DNA from: Eurosta solidaginis
Taxonomy: Eukaryota > Arthropoda > Insecta > Diptera > Tephritidae
Length of the DNA stretch: 64,000 bases
Direction: 5' to 3'
Assembly: GCF_040869045.1 (NCBI RefSeq)
Contig: NC_090321.1
Location: forward strand, 93,788,603-93,852,602
The position numbers and the translations under genes are program-made. How positions within the stretch are numbered: position 1 is the stretch's first letter; each line of letters begins with the position of its first letter. Positions 11,569-23,004 of this stretch are shown here, piece after piece. The notes under the pieces were generated by a model, which made no database searches, was not told the origin of the DNA, and saw only the letters and a program-made list of their open reading frames with translations.

Positions 11569-12608
11569 CTGGTCCACCTTTATAACGATATCACGAAAAG
11601 GCGTCCACCTATAGAACTAAGATCCACTCCCTTTTAAAATACTCATTAGCACCTTTCATTTCATACCCATATCGTACAAACAAATTCTAGAGTCACCCCG
11701 GGTCCACCTTTATGGTGATATCTCGAAAAGGTGTCCACCTATAGAACTAAGGCCAACGGCCATTTAAAATACTCATTAACACCTTTCATTTGATACCCAT
11801 ATCTTACAAACAAATTCTAGAGTCACCCCTGGTCCACCTTTATGGCGATACCTCGAAAAGGCGTCCACCTATAGAACTAAGGCCCACTCCCTTTTAAAAT
11901 ACTCATTAAAACCTTTCATTTGTACCCATATCGTACAAACAAATTCTAGAGTCGCCCCTGGTCCAACTTTATGGTGATATCTCGAAAAGGTGTCCACCTA
12001 TAGAACTAAGGCAAACGGCCTTTTAAAATACTCATTAACACCTTTCATTTGACTGGACCTGCTTCAAGCATTATGTAATGACGCCGTAGCAAAAATAAAG
12101 GAATGTATCGTACAAACAAATTCTAGAGTCATCCCTGGTCTACCTTTATGGCGATATCTCGAAAAGGTCTCCACCTATAGAACTAAGGCCCACTCCCTTT
12201 TAAAACACTCACTAACGCCCTTCATTTGATACCCATATCGTACAAACAAATTCTAAAGTCACCCCTGGTCCACCTTTATGGCGATATCTCGAAAAGGCCT
12301 CCACCTATAGAACTAAGCCCTTTTAAAATACTCATTAACACCCTTCATTTCATACCAATATCGTACAAACAAATTATCCCACCTTTATGACGCTATCCCT
12401 AAATGGCGTCCACCCATAGAACTATGGCCTACTCCCTCTTAAATACTATTTAGTACTTTCCATTTGATACACATGTCATACAAACACATTCCAGGGTTAC
12501 CCTAGGTTCATTTTCCTACATGGTGATTTTCCCTTATTTTGTCTCCATAGCTCTCAGCTGAGTATGTAATGATCGGTTACACCCGAACTTAGCCTTCATT
12601 ACTTGTTT

Positions 12609-13451
12609 TCAAATTGTTTTTACTACCAACGAATATCGGCTGGGCTTCTGAGAATAGGCATTGACATATTCATCTCAGCTCATACAGATAAATATTATGT
12701 AACTAATTCTCCTATAATTTCGATGTTTAACGTATTCCCTTTTAAAATCGGCAGGAATGACTATAAATCTGATCTATGTTTTCTCCGCGCTAACTGCGAG
12801 AAAGAAAAGTAGAGGTCAACTGTTTGGCTAATTTTCGTATATTCACGATAACACTTTGCGATTTGTTTTACAAAATATTTACAATTAGCGATAGACGTTG
12901 GTCACCCTGTGTTGGTGAAAACAAAATTTTAAATCAGCAGTGGAACCAGAAACGGGACATCCGGAAATCAGCTTTCGACTTTGACATTAGCCCATTGATT
13001 TACAAAAACAAAGTGCATGGTGTATTTACTTATGTTAGTTTGTATGTCACCGTGCTGCCACTTTGTATGGTTCGGTATGATTTAAATTAAAGCTGTCCGA
13101 AAGATTGTTGCAGTCCAGGTAAAATCTAACCTAACGGAAGATGGTGAAGACGGTACTAAGCGTGCTTCATTTGCAAAAGTTAAGCTTTGGTTATGCACTA
13201 ACCCGTTATTAAAACTTAAACAAAAAATTCTCAGTTTTTCACTAAATTTCTATCTATACTTTTCTGGAAATTTATCTGACTACTTATATATATTTTATAT
13301 ATATTTATTGAATGTTATAAAATCAAAATAGAATATCATCACGATTACTCATAGCCGCACCCTGTTTATTGAGTAGTGTACAATTGTGTAATTTTCATTT
13401 TAAAAGCTCTTATTGAAAACAGCTATTAGTGCATAAGACGACCCCGTAAAC
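12609..13451. other. Unique-looking DNA, no gene seen
   Basis: This is AT-rich sequence between DINE-like elements A and B. Short frames (12,603-12,812; 12,824-13,090) have no recognisable domain and ordinary chance length. No repeat structure was noticed. Confidence 0.5.
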
Positions 13452-16400
13452 TTTTTATACTCAGTTGAGCAGAGCTCACAGAGTATATTAAGTTTGATTG
13501 GATAACGGTTGGTTGTACATATATAAAGGAATCGAGATAGATATAGACTTCCATATATCAAAATAATCAGGATCGAAAAAAAATTTGATTGAGCCATGTC
13601 CGTCCGTCCGTCCGTTAACACGATAACTTGAGTAAATTTTGAGGTATCTTTGGTATGTAGGTTCCTGAGCACTCATCTCAGATCGCTATTTAAAATGAAC
13701 GATATCGGACTATAACCACGCCCACTTTTTCGATATCGAAAATTTCGAAAAACCGAAAAAGTGCGATAATTCATTACAAAAGACCGATAAAGCGACGAAA
13801 CTTGGTAGATGAGTTGAACTTATGACGCAAGATACAAAATTAGTAAAACTTTGGACAATGGGCGTGGCACCGCCCACTTTTAAAAGAAGGTAATTTAAAA
13901 CTTTTGCAAGCTGTAATTTGGCAGTCGTTGAAGGTATCATGATGAAATTTGGCAGGAACGTTGCTCTTATTACTATATGTACGCTTAATAAAAATCAGCA
14001 AAATCGGAGAAGGACCACGCCCACTTTTAAAAAAAAATTTTTTTAAAGTAAAATTTTAACAAAAAATTTAATATCTTTACAGTATATAAGTAAATTATGT
14101 CAAGATTCAACTCCAGTAATTATATGGTGCAACAAAATACAAAAATAAAAGAAAATTTAAAAATGGGCGTGGCTCCGCCCTTTTTCATTTAATTTGTCTA
14201 GGTTACTTTTAACGCCATAAGTCGAACAAAAATTAACCAATCCTTTTGAAATTTGGTAGGGGCATAGATTTTATGGCGTTAACTGTTTTCTGTGAAAATG
14301 GGCGAAATCGGTTGATGTCACGCCCAGTTTTTATACACAGTCGTCCGTCTGTCCTTCCGCATGGCCGTTAACACGATAACTTGAGCAAAAATCGATATAA
14401 ATTTACTAAACTCAGTTCACGTACTTATCTGAACTCACTTTATCTTGGTATGAAAAATGAACGAAATCCGACTATGACCACGCCCACTTTTTCGATATCG
14501 AAAATTACGAAAAATGAAAAAAATGCCACAATTCTATACCAAATACGAAAAAAGGGATGAAATATGTTAAGGTAATTGGATTGTTTTATTGACGCGAAAT
14601 ATAACTTTAGAAAAAACTTTATAAAATGGTTGTCACACCTACCATATTAAGTAGAAGATAATGAAAAAGTTCTGCAGGGCGAAATAAAAAACCCTTAAAA
14701 TCTTGGCAGGTATTACATATATAAATAAATTAGCGGTATCCAGCAGATGATGTTCTGGGTCACCCTGGTCCACATTTTGGTCGATATCTGGAAAACGCCT
14801 TCACATATACAACTACCACCACTCCCTTTTAAAACTCTCATTAATACCTTTAATTTTATACCCATATCGTACAAACTCATTCTAGAGTCACCCCTGGTCC
14901 ACCTTTATGGCGCTATTTAGAAAAGGCGAACACCTATAGAACGAAGGCCCACTCCCTTTTAAAAATACTCATTAACACCTTTCATTTGATACCCATATCG
15001 TACAAACAAAGACTAGAGTCACTCCTGGTCCAGAAAGGCCCACTCCCTTTTAAAATACTCATTAACTCCTTTCGTTTGATACCCATATTGAACAAACGAA
15101 TTCTAGAGTCACCCCTGGCCCACCTTTATGGCGATATCTCGAAACGGCGTCCACCTATGGAACTAAGGATTGCTCCCTTTTAAAATACTCATTAACACCT
15201 TTCATTTGATACCCATATCGTACAAACGCATTCTAGAGTCACACCTGGTCCATCTTTATGGCGATATCTCGAAAAGGCGTCCACCTATAGAACTAAGGCC
15301 CACTCCCTCTTAAAATACTCATTAACTCTTTTCGTTTGATACCCATATTGCACAAATGAATTCTAGAGTCACCCCTAGTCCATCTTTATGGCGATATCTC
15401 GAAAAGGGGTCCACCTATAGAACTAAGCCCTTTTAAAATAATCATTAACTCCTTTCATTTGATACCCATATCATACAAACAAATTCTAAAGTCACCCCTG
15501 GTCCACCTTTATGGCGATATCTCGGGAAGGCGAACACCTATAAAACGAAGGCCCACTCCCTTTTAAAAATACTCATTAACACCTTTCATTTGATACCCAT
15601 ATTGCACAAACGAATTCTAGAGTCACCCCTGGTCCACCTTTGTGGCGATATCTCGAAACGGCGTCCACCTATGGAACTAAGGATTACTCCCTTTTAAAAT
15701 ACTCATTAACACCTTTCATTTGATACCCATATCGTACAAACGCATTCTAGAGTCACACCTGGTCCATCTTTATGGCGATATCTCGAAAAGGCGTCCACCT
15801 ATAGAACTAAGGCCCACTCCCTCTTAAAATACTCATTAACTCCTTTCGTTTGATACCCATATTGCACAAACGAATTCTAGAGTCAACCCTGATCCACCTT
15901 TATGGCTATATCCCTAAATGGCGTCCATGGCCCACCTTTATGGCGATATCTCGAAACGGCGTCCACCTATAGAACTAAGGCTCACTCCCTTTTAAAATAC
16001 TCATTAACACCTTTCGTTTGATGCCCATATTGTGCAAACAAATTCTAGGCTCACCCCTGGTCCACCTTTATGGCGATATCTCGAAACGGCGTCCACCTAT
16101 GGAACTAAGGATTACTCCCTTTTAAAATGCTCATTACCACCTTTCATTTGATACCCATATCGTACAAACGCATTCTAGAGTCACCCCTGGTCCATCTTTA
16201 CGGCGATATCTCGAAAAGGCGTCCATCTATAGAACTTAGGTCCACGCCCTTTTAAAATACTCATTAATACCTTTCATTTGATACCCATATCGTACAAACG
16301 CATTCTAGAGTCAACCCTGATCCACCTTTATGGCTATATCCCTAAATGGCGTCCATGGCCCACTCCCTCATAAAATACTCTTTAATGCCTTTCATTTGAT

Positions 16401-16540
16401 ACACATGTCATACAAACACATTCCAGGGTTTCCCTCGGTTCATTTTCCTACATGGATATTTTCCCTTATGTTGTCACCATAGCTCTCAACTGAGTATGTA
16501 ATGTTCGGTTACACCCGAACTTAACCTTCCTTACTTGTTT
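13452..16540 (+). mobile_element. DINE-1-like element B with internal minisatellite
   Basis: It has the same order as element A: TTTTTATACTCAGTTGAGCA start, ATGTCCGTCCGTCCGTCC tract, CACGCCCACTTTTTCGATAT block, conserved middle (TTGGCAGGAACGTTGCTC), minisatellite from about 14,745, and terminus AACTGAGTATGTAATGTTCG with a TTACACCCGAAC hairpin. It is close to element A over the unique parts, so both come from one subfamily. No insertion interrupts it. Confidence 0.8.
14745..16450 (+). repeat. ~130-bp minisatellite inside element B
   Basis: About thirteen units of the element A repeat are present. Longer blocks also recur (for example the run from about 14,930 resembles that from about 15,540), so the array seems to have grown partly by duplicating multi-unit blocks. 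Two partial units with GGCGTCCATGG junctions (about 15,920 and 16,350) are shared rearrangements. Confidence 0.85.
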
Positions 16541-16581
16541 GTTTTTAATATAAGTATTCAAATATGTAAGTGTGAATGTAC

Positions 16582-17463
16582 TTTTATACCCAGCTGAGCA
16601 AACCTTACAGAGTTCTTCTATCTTAATGAAATTTGTTGTATAGGTTCGCTGTCACTTTATTATTAGTCGCTACGTTTTTTTTAATGAACAAAATTGAACG
16701 ATAACCACGTCCACTTTGTATATATAAATATAATTTTGGAAAACAGAAAAAAAAGGTTATTAAATTAATAATCCAAATTAAGATTCGTCATAACAGGCAA
16801 TAGCTATGCAAAAAGAAACTTAACGTGAATGATGTTTTACTTCCGAAATACCATTATTGGAGAAAAGGACAATTTTTTTTAAAATGGGCCCAAAAGTTTT
16901 ACTATATGGATATATTTATTTGAATGCTTATAACTTTTGTATTAGTTCATCGATTTTGTTGAATGAAAGCTTATTTTTTGTAATAAAACAGAATTCTGCA
17001 AAAAATAGTTTTCGAGATCCTTCCTTGTAAAGTACAAATTTTTTTTATATTTAAAAAAAAAAATTGAAAAAATCCGTGATGATTGTTCATTATTTTGAAT
17101 CTGCAGGGCCTAGCAAAAAATGTTGTATGCACAGTTTATAGCAAATTTTATTACCTTTTAAAAGCTTAAACCGTTTTGGAATTGCTCAATTGGTTTTTGA
17201 GACATATATGATTAAGCGGACCCAATTTTTTTTTTTTTCTTTTTTTTTGGAAAAACGGTTATTCGTAAATATCTCAAAAACGTTACCTCTGAATCAGGGG
17301 GTGAATTTACATAGGAATTTCATAATGGCGTCTCTGGTGAATTTTGGCTGTAAACCAGTGTAATTAGTGTCAAAGGCCTAAAACTAAATGAACTGCACGA
17401 TAAAAGCTCACAGTTTAGTATATAATGCTGGGTTACACCCGCGCCTAGACTTCCTTACTTGTT
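16582..17463 (+). mobile_element. Diverged DINE-1-like element C, no minisatellite
   Basis: It starts CTTTTATACCCAGCTGAGCA and ends CTGGGTTACACCCGCGCC followed by CTTCCTTACTTGTT, the same termini as A and B in more diverged form. The interior differs and lacks the minisatellite, indicating another subfamily. It begins only ~40 bp after element B ends. Confidence 0.65.
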
Positions 17464-19332
17464 TATTTTCCATTACTGCTTCATGTTACTCATGTGGCAC
17501 GAACACAAAGCTGATTTGTCTCAAAGGGATTTCAATTGATGCCACTTGTGCCGACTACAGCTGCTATCTCTCCTCCATTTATTCCGCACAAACGACAATG
17601 CCGAACATCAACCCAGCTATTCAATGCTTCTCATGATATATTACAGGCTGGTCTGAAGAGATCTCGCGATATTATTTCAAACAGTATAGATCGCGAATGT
17701 TATACATACATACATACATCATTTCAAGTTTTCTTTCCCCCTGATGTAATATGGATAATAAGAAATTATTTCTAAACCAACTTTTTTAATGAAAAACTAA
17801 ATGCATGACGATGTTTTAAGATGTTTTTTAGCTTACCATTTCATAAAAATTATTCTTTAAATTGAGGAAAATTTAATTTTAATGAGTAAGAATTTCTTAT
17901 TTTAACATTTACTAGTTAGCTCAGTGAATAAGAGCGGTCGACTGTAAAGTTGATGACCTTGACTAGAAATCCACGGCCGGGACTGTTTCTTTATTTTTTA
18001 TGCAATATTTTCCATTAAAAAAACAAAAAAACTATTCCAATAACCAAAAAAAAAAATTGTAATAATTTTTAAGAAAAGTACTTGTCCAGTTTTCTCTTAT
18101 TTTAATAGCTAGCGAGTATATGTATTTTATTCATAAAAACATGCGAGGGTATTTAGGACATCTTAGCCGTGCCACATTTTCGGGCTATTAAAATAAAAGT
18201 CAAGGAGACACACAAATATTTTCGAAAATCATGCTTAAAATCGGTTAGGATTTAAATGTTAAGAAGCTTTCCACGGTTTGTACGGGACAAATCGTATGCG
18301 TTTTTCCGGTTTTCGGCCATAAATAAACACAAACCATATGTACCTTTATACAATAATGCATTTCATTCATTAATATTGCGTGGTATATGTCTAAATAAAA
18401 AATAGAAACTTGCTTTCAAAATACATATGTATTTGTAATGTGTGTGAAAAATCCAAAATATGTACATAAGCATACGGGACAGGAAAAATTCACCGCATTT
18501 TGTGGTCACTGTGAATCAGGTGAAATTTCAGCGAAACTAATAACATTTGAATAAAAAGTATATTGGTTAGTATTTGTATCAAAGTTTGTAAAAATAACAT
18601 AACTCTGAACTCATTCAGCTATTCAATTTTCAGGAATAAAAGGAATGGGTGAAACGAAGCTAAGGTTGGTGCATATGTGGTTTTTAGGTATATTTTGTTC
18701 CTTTAAAAAATTTCTATTTATTTTTTGTGTGTTAATTTTGTTTTAATTTTAAATTCTACTTGCTTTGTGCATTGAGATGCTAAATTTTAAGATGTTTAGA
18801 TTTGCATTGAAACAAATTTACGACCCTATTCACGAAAAACTTTACGCTGCTTGCCCACCGATAAATAGCTCTGAAAATTTCTTCTTTATACGTTGTATGC
18901 ACAATTTTAGAAAACCCAAACCTAAAACACTTTATTTTAAAGTGCCATGCATACGAAGTAACACTTTTCATTACATTTTTCATTGGGGAAATTGTGTTTA
19001 CGAGATAGTAAGCCTTCTTTGCTTTGCTGATCCTACTCTTTAAAGTTAATGTACTATGAAGTAAATGCCAACTGACTTCGCCCTTAGAGAATTTCGGCAA
19101 CAAATATACATGTTACCTTTATGGAACTCAGATGGGACCCGGAAACTTTGTAAGTTTCCTCTTTTTTCGACTAGGACCATCCAACATCTTACATCAAACC
19201 ATTTTACCTAACATCTCTCACTATGTCATAACGATTCAAGAGGAGAACAATTTTAACATTCTGACTTCACTTGCACTCATAAGTCTTTAAAATTTTCTAA
19301 ACAAATTCTCTTAGATTTACTTAACTTACTTA
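17464..19332. other. Unique-looking AT-rich DNA
   Basis: No gene can be supported. Small frames on both strands at 18,765-19,103 overlap each other and look accidental. A tRNA-like relic is listed separately at 17,912-17,985. Confidence 0.5.
17912..17985 (+). ncRNA. Degenerate tRNA(Tyr)-like sequence
   Basis: TTAGCTCAGTGAATAAGAGC looks like a D-arm with A box, and GGTCGACTGTAAAG like the anticodon arm of tRNA-Tyr (GTA), followed by an intron-like stretch before AAATCCACGG. The T arm is poor (no good GGTTC box), so a working tRNA is unlikely. It is a pseudo-tRNA or the head of a decayed SINE. Confidence 0.35.
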
Positions 19333-19560
19333 ATTGGGGCTTTACCGTTTATACGGTTATGGCCGTCCAACAACGCGGGCCAGTCGCTTCTTCGCTCTTC
19401 CAACTGACGCAAATTGGTCTCACCAAGGTAGTTTAAATCGTTTTCCACCTGGTCCTTCCAGCGGAGTGGCGGCCACCCTCAGCCTCTGCTTCCAAAAACA
19501 CTTTCATAACCGGAGCATCATCTTTCATTCGCATAACATGGCCTAGCCAGCGTAGCCGGA
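19333..19560 (-). mobile_element. RTE-type LINE 3' tail fragment
   Basis: The complement matches the 3' end of the LINE at 28,470-29,566: AGGCCATGTTATGCGAATGA, a GGAAGCAGAGG segment, the GGACGGCCATAACCG block, and a tail of TAAG-like repeats. It is inverted relative to the RTE scrap that follows it. Confidence 0.75.
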
Positions 19561-19745
19561 AAAACAACTGGTACGATGAAGAATACCACGTTACAACCGA
19601 AAGAAAAGACGCTGCCTACAGGGCTACGTTAAAAGTGAGAGCAACAAGGGGAGTATGTTAACGCTATCGCGAGTTGAAGTGAACAACAACAAGGCAGTGG
19701 GCGCTGATGGATTGTCTGCGGAGCTATTCAAATAAATGTATCCTA
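19560..19745 (+). pseudogene. RTE-type LINE fragment, endonuclease-RT linker
   Basis: The frames encode WYDEEYHVTTERKDAAYRAT followed, after a shift, by NNNKAVGADGLSAELFK, then a stop. These resemble the segment between endonuclease and reverse transcriptase in RTE-clade LINEs. The same LPAQLFK-type segment occurs on the minus strand at about 47,540-47,700. Confidence 0.65.
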
Positions 19746-19899
19746 CAGCTCACAAAAGCGAAAGATTTATGTATCCGATAGGTTTAACTTACTTATGTGA
19801 TATCGTAAACTACAGTATTCCGTATAGTACCCAGTAGGAGTTCGTAAGTACCCTTTGCTTAGATTAATGAGTTTAGCTGATACTCTCGTTGCTGCGAGT

Positions 19900-20180
19900 A
19901 CACAAAATTTTGCCTTTTTTCCCTGGGAATTCAATCCTGTGTTGTGTGAACTGCCTTGTTTCCCAGTTACTTATTGATTCTCGAACGTGTGCCCTTGTGA
20001 GTCCACAGAAGTTCTCTGGACCATACTGCTTTACTTTTATAGCAGCCTGCTTGGCTAGGTAGTCTGCTTGCTCATTCGATTCATGTCCTTGATGCCAGGG
20101 AACCCATATTTACAAAACATAATTTTTGGCTCCCTGATCATTTGGGACTCCTTTGAATTCTACCGCAAACTTCTATTGCT
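19900..20180 (-). pseudogene. LINE RNase H fragment
   Basis: Minus-strand translation reads WVPWHQGHESNEQADYLAKQ, the hallmark end of LINE-type RNase H (W-V-P-x-H-x-G-x-x-x-N-E-x-A-D), then a GPENFCGL segment and an ISNWETRQF stretch. RTE elements lack RNase H, so this is from another LINE clade (I, R1, LOA or Jockey group). Only ~90 residues survive. Confidence 0.7.
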
Positions 20181-20394
20181 TGGATTTCTGTCTGAAAAAT
20201 AGTGGGGTAGCATCCAAAAGGTATCAGTTTTCTGAAGAAATAGTTCAGTCGCTAACTGCCACCGAAATTTTGCATGTCTTTTGAAAATTCAAACCTCAAT
20301 CTAATTGCATCGAAGAACACAAGACTAGGGAAACGGTTGTATTTTCCCATTCCTCTTCTTAAGATTTTCTTTTCTCTACAAGTACACACTCATA

Positions 20395-20645
20395 TGGGGT
20401 ATTCCATCCCATATCTACCAATTTTGAACCCGATCCCTTTAGAATTGGCTGAAAGTTTTTCTTCTTTTTCTAGCTTACGAAAGACGTTTTTCAGAATGTT
20501 TTCAAATATTTTCATCCAACTCAAAAAAAGTTATGAATTTTTAAAAAAACACAGTTTTTGTTTTCAAAATGCTATAACTTTTTCAAAAATTGATTAAAGT
20601 TTTCTTTTTTCAATTAAATTGGTCGAAATGGGATGGAATACCCCA
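20395..20645. mobile_element. MITE with TA duplication
   Basis: The terminal inverted repeats begin TGGGGTATTCCATCCCAT and continue through ACCAATTT (~31 bp, two mismatches). TA flanks both sides (20,393-20,394 and 20,646-20,647). The 251-bp interior is non-coding; the 107-residue frame crossing it is accidental. TA duplication suggests a Tc1/mariner-type mobiliser (inference). Confidence 0.65.
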
Positions 20646-21051
20646 TATATTCTTTAAGCATCAAGTAGCCGTTTAGAATGGCACGACAACGTGTGCCATT
20701 TCAACAAGTGTAGTCCTGACAGACAAGCAGACAGCAACATTCCCATCCACTCCGCTTCACTCAATTTCACTCTACTCATTGACTGAAGTTGCTTCCAACA
20801 CAAACAACCAGTTCAAGTAACCATGAGAGGCACTTCATACATCAACGTTAAAATTGAAAGACGCAAAACTTCGGAAGGATGGAGAAAATAAACGATAAAA
20901 AAGTCGTAAAAAGGAGTGAGAAAAATTGTTAGCTATTTTAATGGTTGGTGGCGTCTATACATACCTATGTGCATATGTGTGTACGATAGTTTGAGAACTG
21001 GTTCGTTGGCATTCCTGAAATCGAATTCAGTCCAAGAAGAAAAATAAACGT

Positions 21052-23001
21052 AACAAGTAAGGAAGGCTAAGTTCGGGTGTAACCGAACATTACATACCCA
21101 GCTGAGAGCTTTGGACGCAAAATAAGGGAAAATCACCATGTAGGAAAATGAACCTAGGTTAACCCTGGAATGTGTTTGTATGACATGGGTATCAAATGGA
21201 AGGTATTAAATAGTATTTTAAAAAGGAGTGTGGCATAGTTCTATAAGTGGACGCCATTTCGGGATATCGCCATAAAGGTTGACCAGGGGTGACTCTAGAA
21301 TGTGCTTGTACGATATGCCATACTGCTCGTTGTATTACATATATAAATAAATTAGCGGTATACAACAGATGATGTTCTGGGTCACCCTGGTCCACAGTTT
21401 GGTCGAAATCTGGAAAACGCCGTCACATATACAACTACCACCACTCCCTTTTAAAACTCTCATTAATACCTTTAATTTGATACCAATATCGTACAAACTA
21501 ATTCTAGGGTGACTCCTGGTCCACCTTTATGGCGATATCTCGAAACGGCGTTCACCTATGGAACTAGGGATCACTCCCTTTTAAAATACTCATTAACACC
21601 TTTCGTCTGATACCCATTTTGTACAAACAAAGTCTAGAGTCACCCCTGGTCCACCTTTGGCGATATCTCGAAAAGGCGACCACCTATAGAACGAAGGCCC
21701 ACTCCCTTTTAAAAATGCTCATTAACACCTTTCATTTGATACCCATATCGTACAAGCAAAGTCTAGAGTCCACCTTTGTGGCGATATCTCGAAAAGGCGA
21801 CCACCTATAAAACTACCACCACTCCCTTTTAAAACCCTCATTAATACCTTTAATTTGATACCAATATCGTACAAACACATTCTAGAGTCACCCCTGATCC
21901 ACCTTTATGGCGATATCCATAAATGGCGTACACCTATAGAACTATAGCCCACTCCCTCATAAAATACTCCTCAATGCCTTTCATTTGATACACATGTCAT
22001 ACAAACACAGTCCAGGGTTTCCCTCGGTTCATTTTCCTACATGATTATTTTCCCTTATGTTGTTACCATAGCTCTCAACTAAGTATGTAACGTTCGGTTA
22101 CACCCGAACTTAACCTTCCTTACTTGTTTTTCATATAGAATTATGGCATTTTTTTTCATTTTTCGTAATTTTCGATATCGAAAAAGTGGGCGTGGTCATA
22201 GTCGGATTTCGGCCATTTTTTATACCAAGATAAAGTGAGTTCAGATAAGCACGTGACTAAGGTTAGTAAAGATATATCGATTTTTGCTCAGGTTATCGTG
22301 TTACGGGCCGAGCGGAAGGACAAAGGGCGATTGTGTATAAAAACCGGACGTGGCTTTAACCGACAGCGCCCATTTTAACAGAAAACAGTTATCGTCATAG
22401 AATCTATGCCCCTACCAGATTTCACAAGGATTGGTTAATTATTGTTCGACTTATGGAATTAAAAGTATTCTAGACAAATTAAATGAAAAAGGGCGGAGCC
22501 ACGACTATTTTGAAAATTTCTTTTATATTTGTATTTTGTTACACGATATCATTACTGGAGTTGAATGTTGACATAATTTACTTGTATACTGTAAAGATAT
22601 AAAATTTTTTGTTAAAATTTGACTTAAAAAAAATTTTTTTTTAAGTGGGCCTGTTCGTCATCCGATTTTGCTAATTTTTATTTAGCACACATATAGGAAT
22701 AGGAGTAACGCTCTTGCCAAATTTCATCATGATTTCGTCGGATTTCGTTCATTTTAAATAGCGATCTGAGATGAGTGCCCAGGAACTTACACACCAAATT
22801 TCATCAAGATACCTCAAAATTTACTCAAGCTATCGTGTTTACGGACGGACGGACATGGCTAAATAAATTTCTTTTTTCGCCCAGATCATTTTGATATATA
22901 GAAGTCTATATCTATCTCGATTAGTTTATGCCGTTAGGGATTACCGTTATGCGAACAAAGTTAATATACTCTGTGAGCTCTGCTCAGCTGAGTATAAAAA
23001 C
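21052..23001 (-). mobile_element. Rearranged DINE-1-like element D
   Basis: The outer parts read on the minus strand: the terminus AACAAGTAAGGAAGGCTAAG at 21,052 and the start at 23,001 (CTCTGCTCAGCTGAGTATAA). The middle, 21,330-22,128, is on the plus strand and is itself a DINE right end with a few minisatellite units and the full terminus. So a 5'-truncated copy inserted into this element, or its centre was inverted. The minus-strand halves do not rejoin exactly; sequence is missing between them. Confidence 0.75.
21330..22128 (+). mobile_element. 5'-truncated DINE-1-like fragment inside element D
   Basis: It begins at TTGTATTACATATATAAATA, a mid-element position, runs through about five minisatellite units and ends in the hairpin TTCGGTTACACCCGAAC and CCTTCCTTACTTGTT. 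It closely resembles the complement of 38,115-38,900, so both belong to one subfamily. Confidence 0.75.
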
Positions 23002-23004
23002 AAT

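Larger units (their letters stand above)
9727..12500 (+). repeat. ~130-bp minisatellite inside DINE-like element A
   Basis: Units carry ACTCCCTTTTAAAATACTCA, TTTGATACCCATATCGTACA, TTCTAGAGTCACCCCTGGTC and GGCGATATCTCGAAAAGG. Anchors at 9791, 9921 and 10,051 set the period at 130 bp; about fifteen units remain once the 788-bp transposon at 10,781-11,568 is removed. One unit holds a ~54-bp foreign stretch at about 12,053-12,106. Confidence 0.9.
8480..12608 (+). mobile_element. DINE-1-like (Helentron) element A with internal minisatellite
   Basis: It opens with TATACTCAGTTGAGCAGAGC and AGAGTATATTAACTTTGATT, then the ATGTCCGTCCGTC tract and the CCACGCCCACTTTTTCGATA block, hallmarks of fly DINE-1/INE-1 elements. 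A ~130-bp minisatellite follows from about 9727. The terminus is CTCAGCTGAGTATGTAATG, then a GGTTACACCCGAAC hairpin and CTTCATTACTTGTT. No terminal inverted repeats or flanking duplication are seen, consistent with rolling-circle (Helitron-class) insertion. It is non-coding. The minisatellite is split by a Harbinger-like insertion at 10,781-11,568. Confidence 0.8.

Noticed and set aside
8480..17463. CRISPR-like or satellite array as explanation of the ~130-bp repeats
   Set aside because: No short repeat/unique spacer pattern; the repeats lie inside defined transposon ends and are best explained as an internal minisatellite.
17912..17985. Functional tRNA-Tyr gene
   Set aside because: T arm and acceptor stem do not pair and the B box is absent; kept only as a low-confidence relic.
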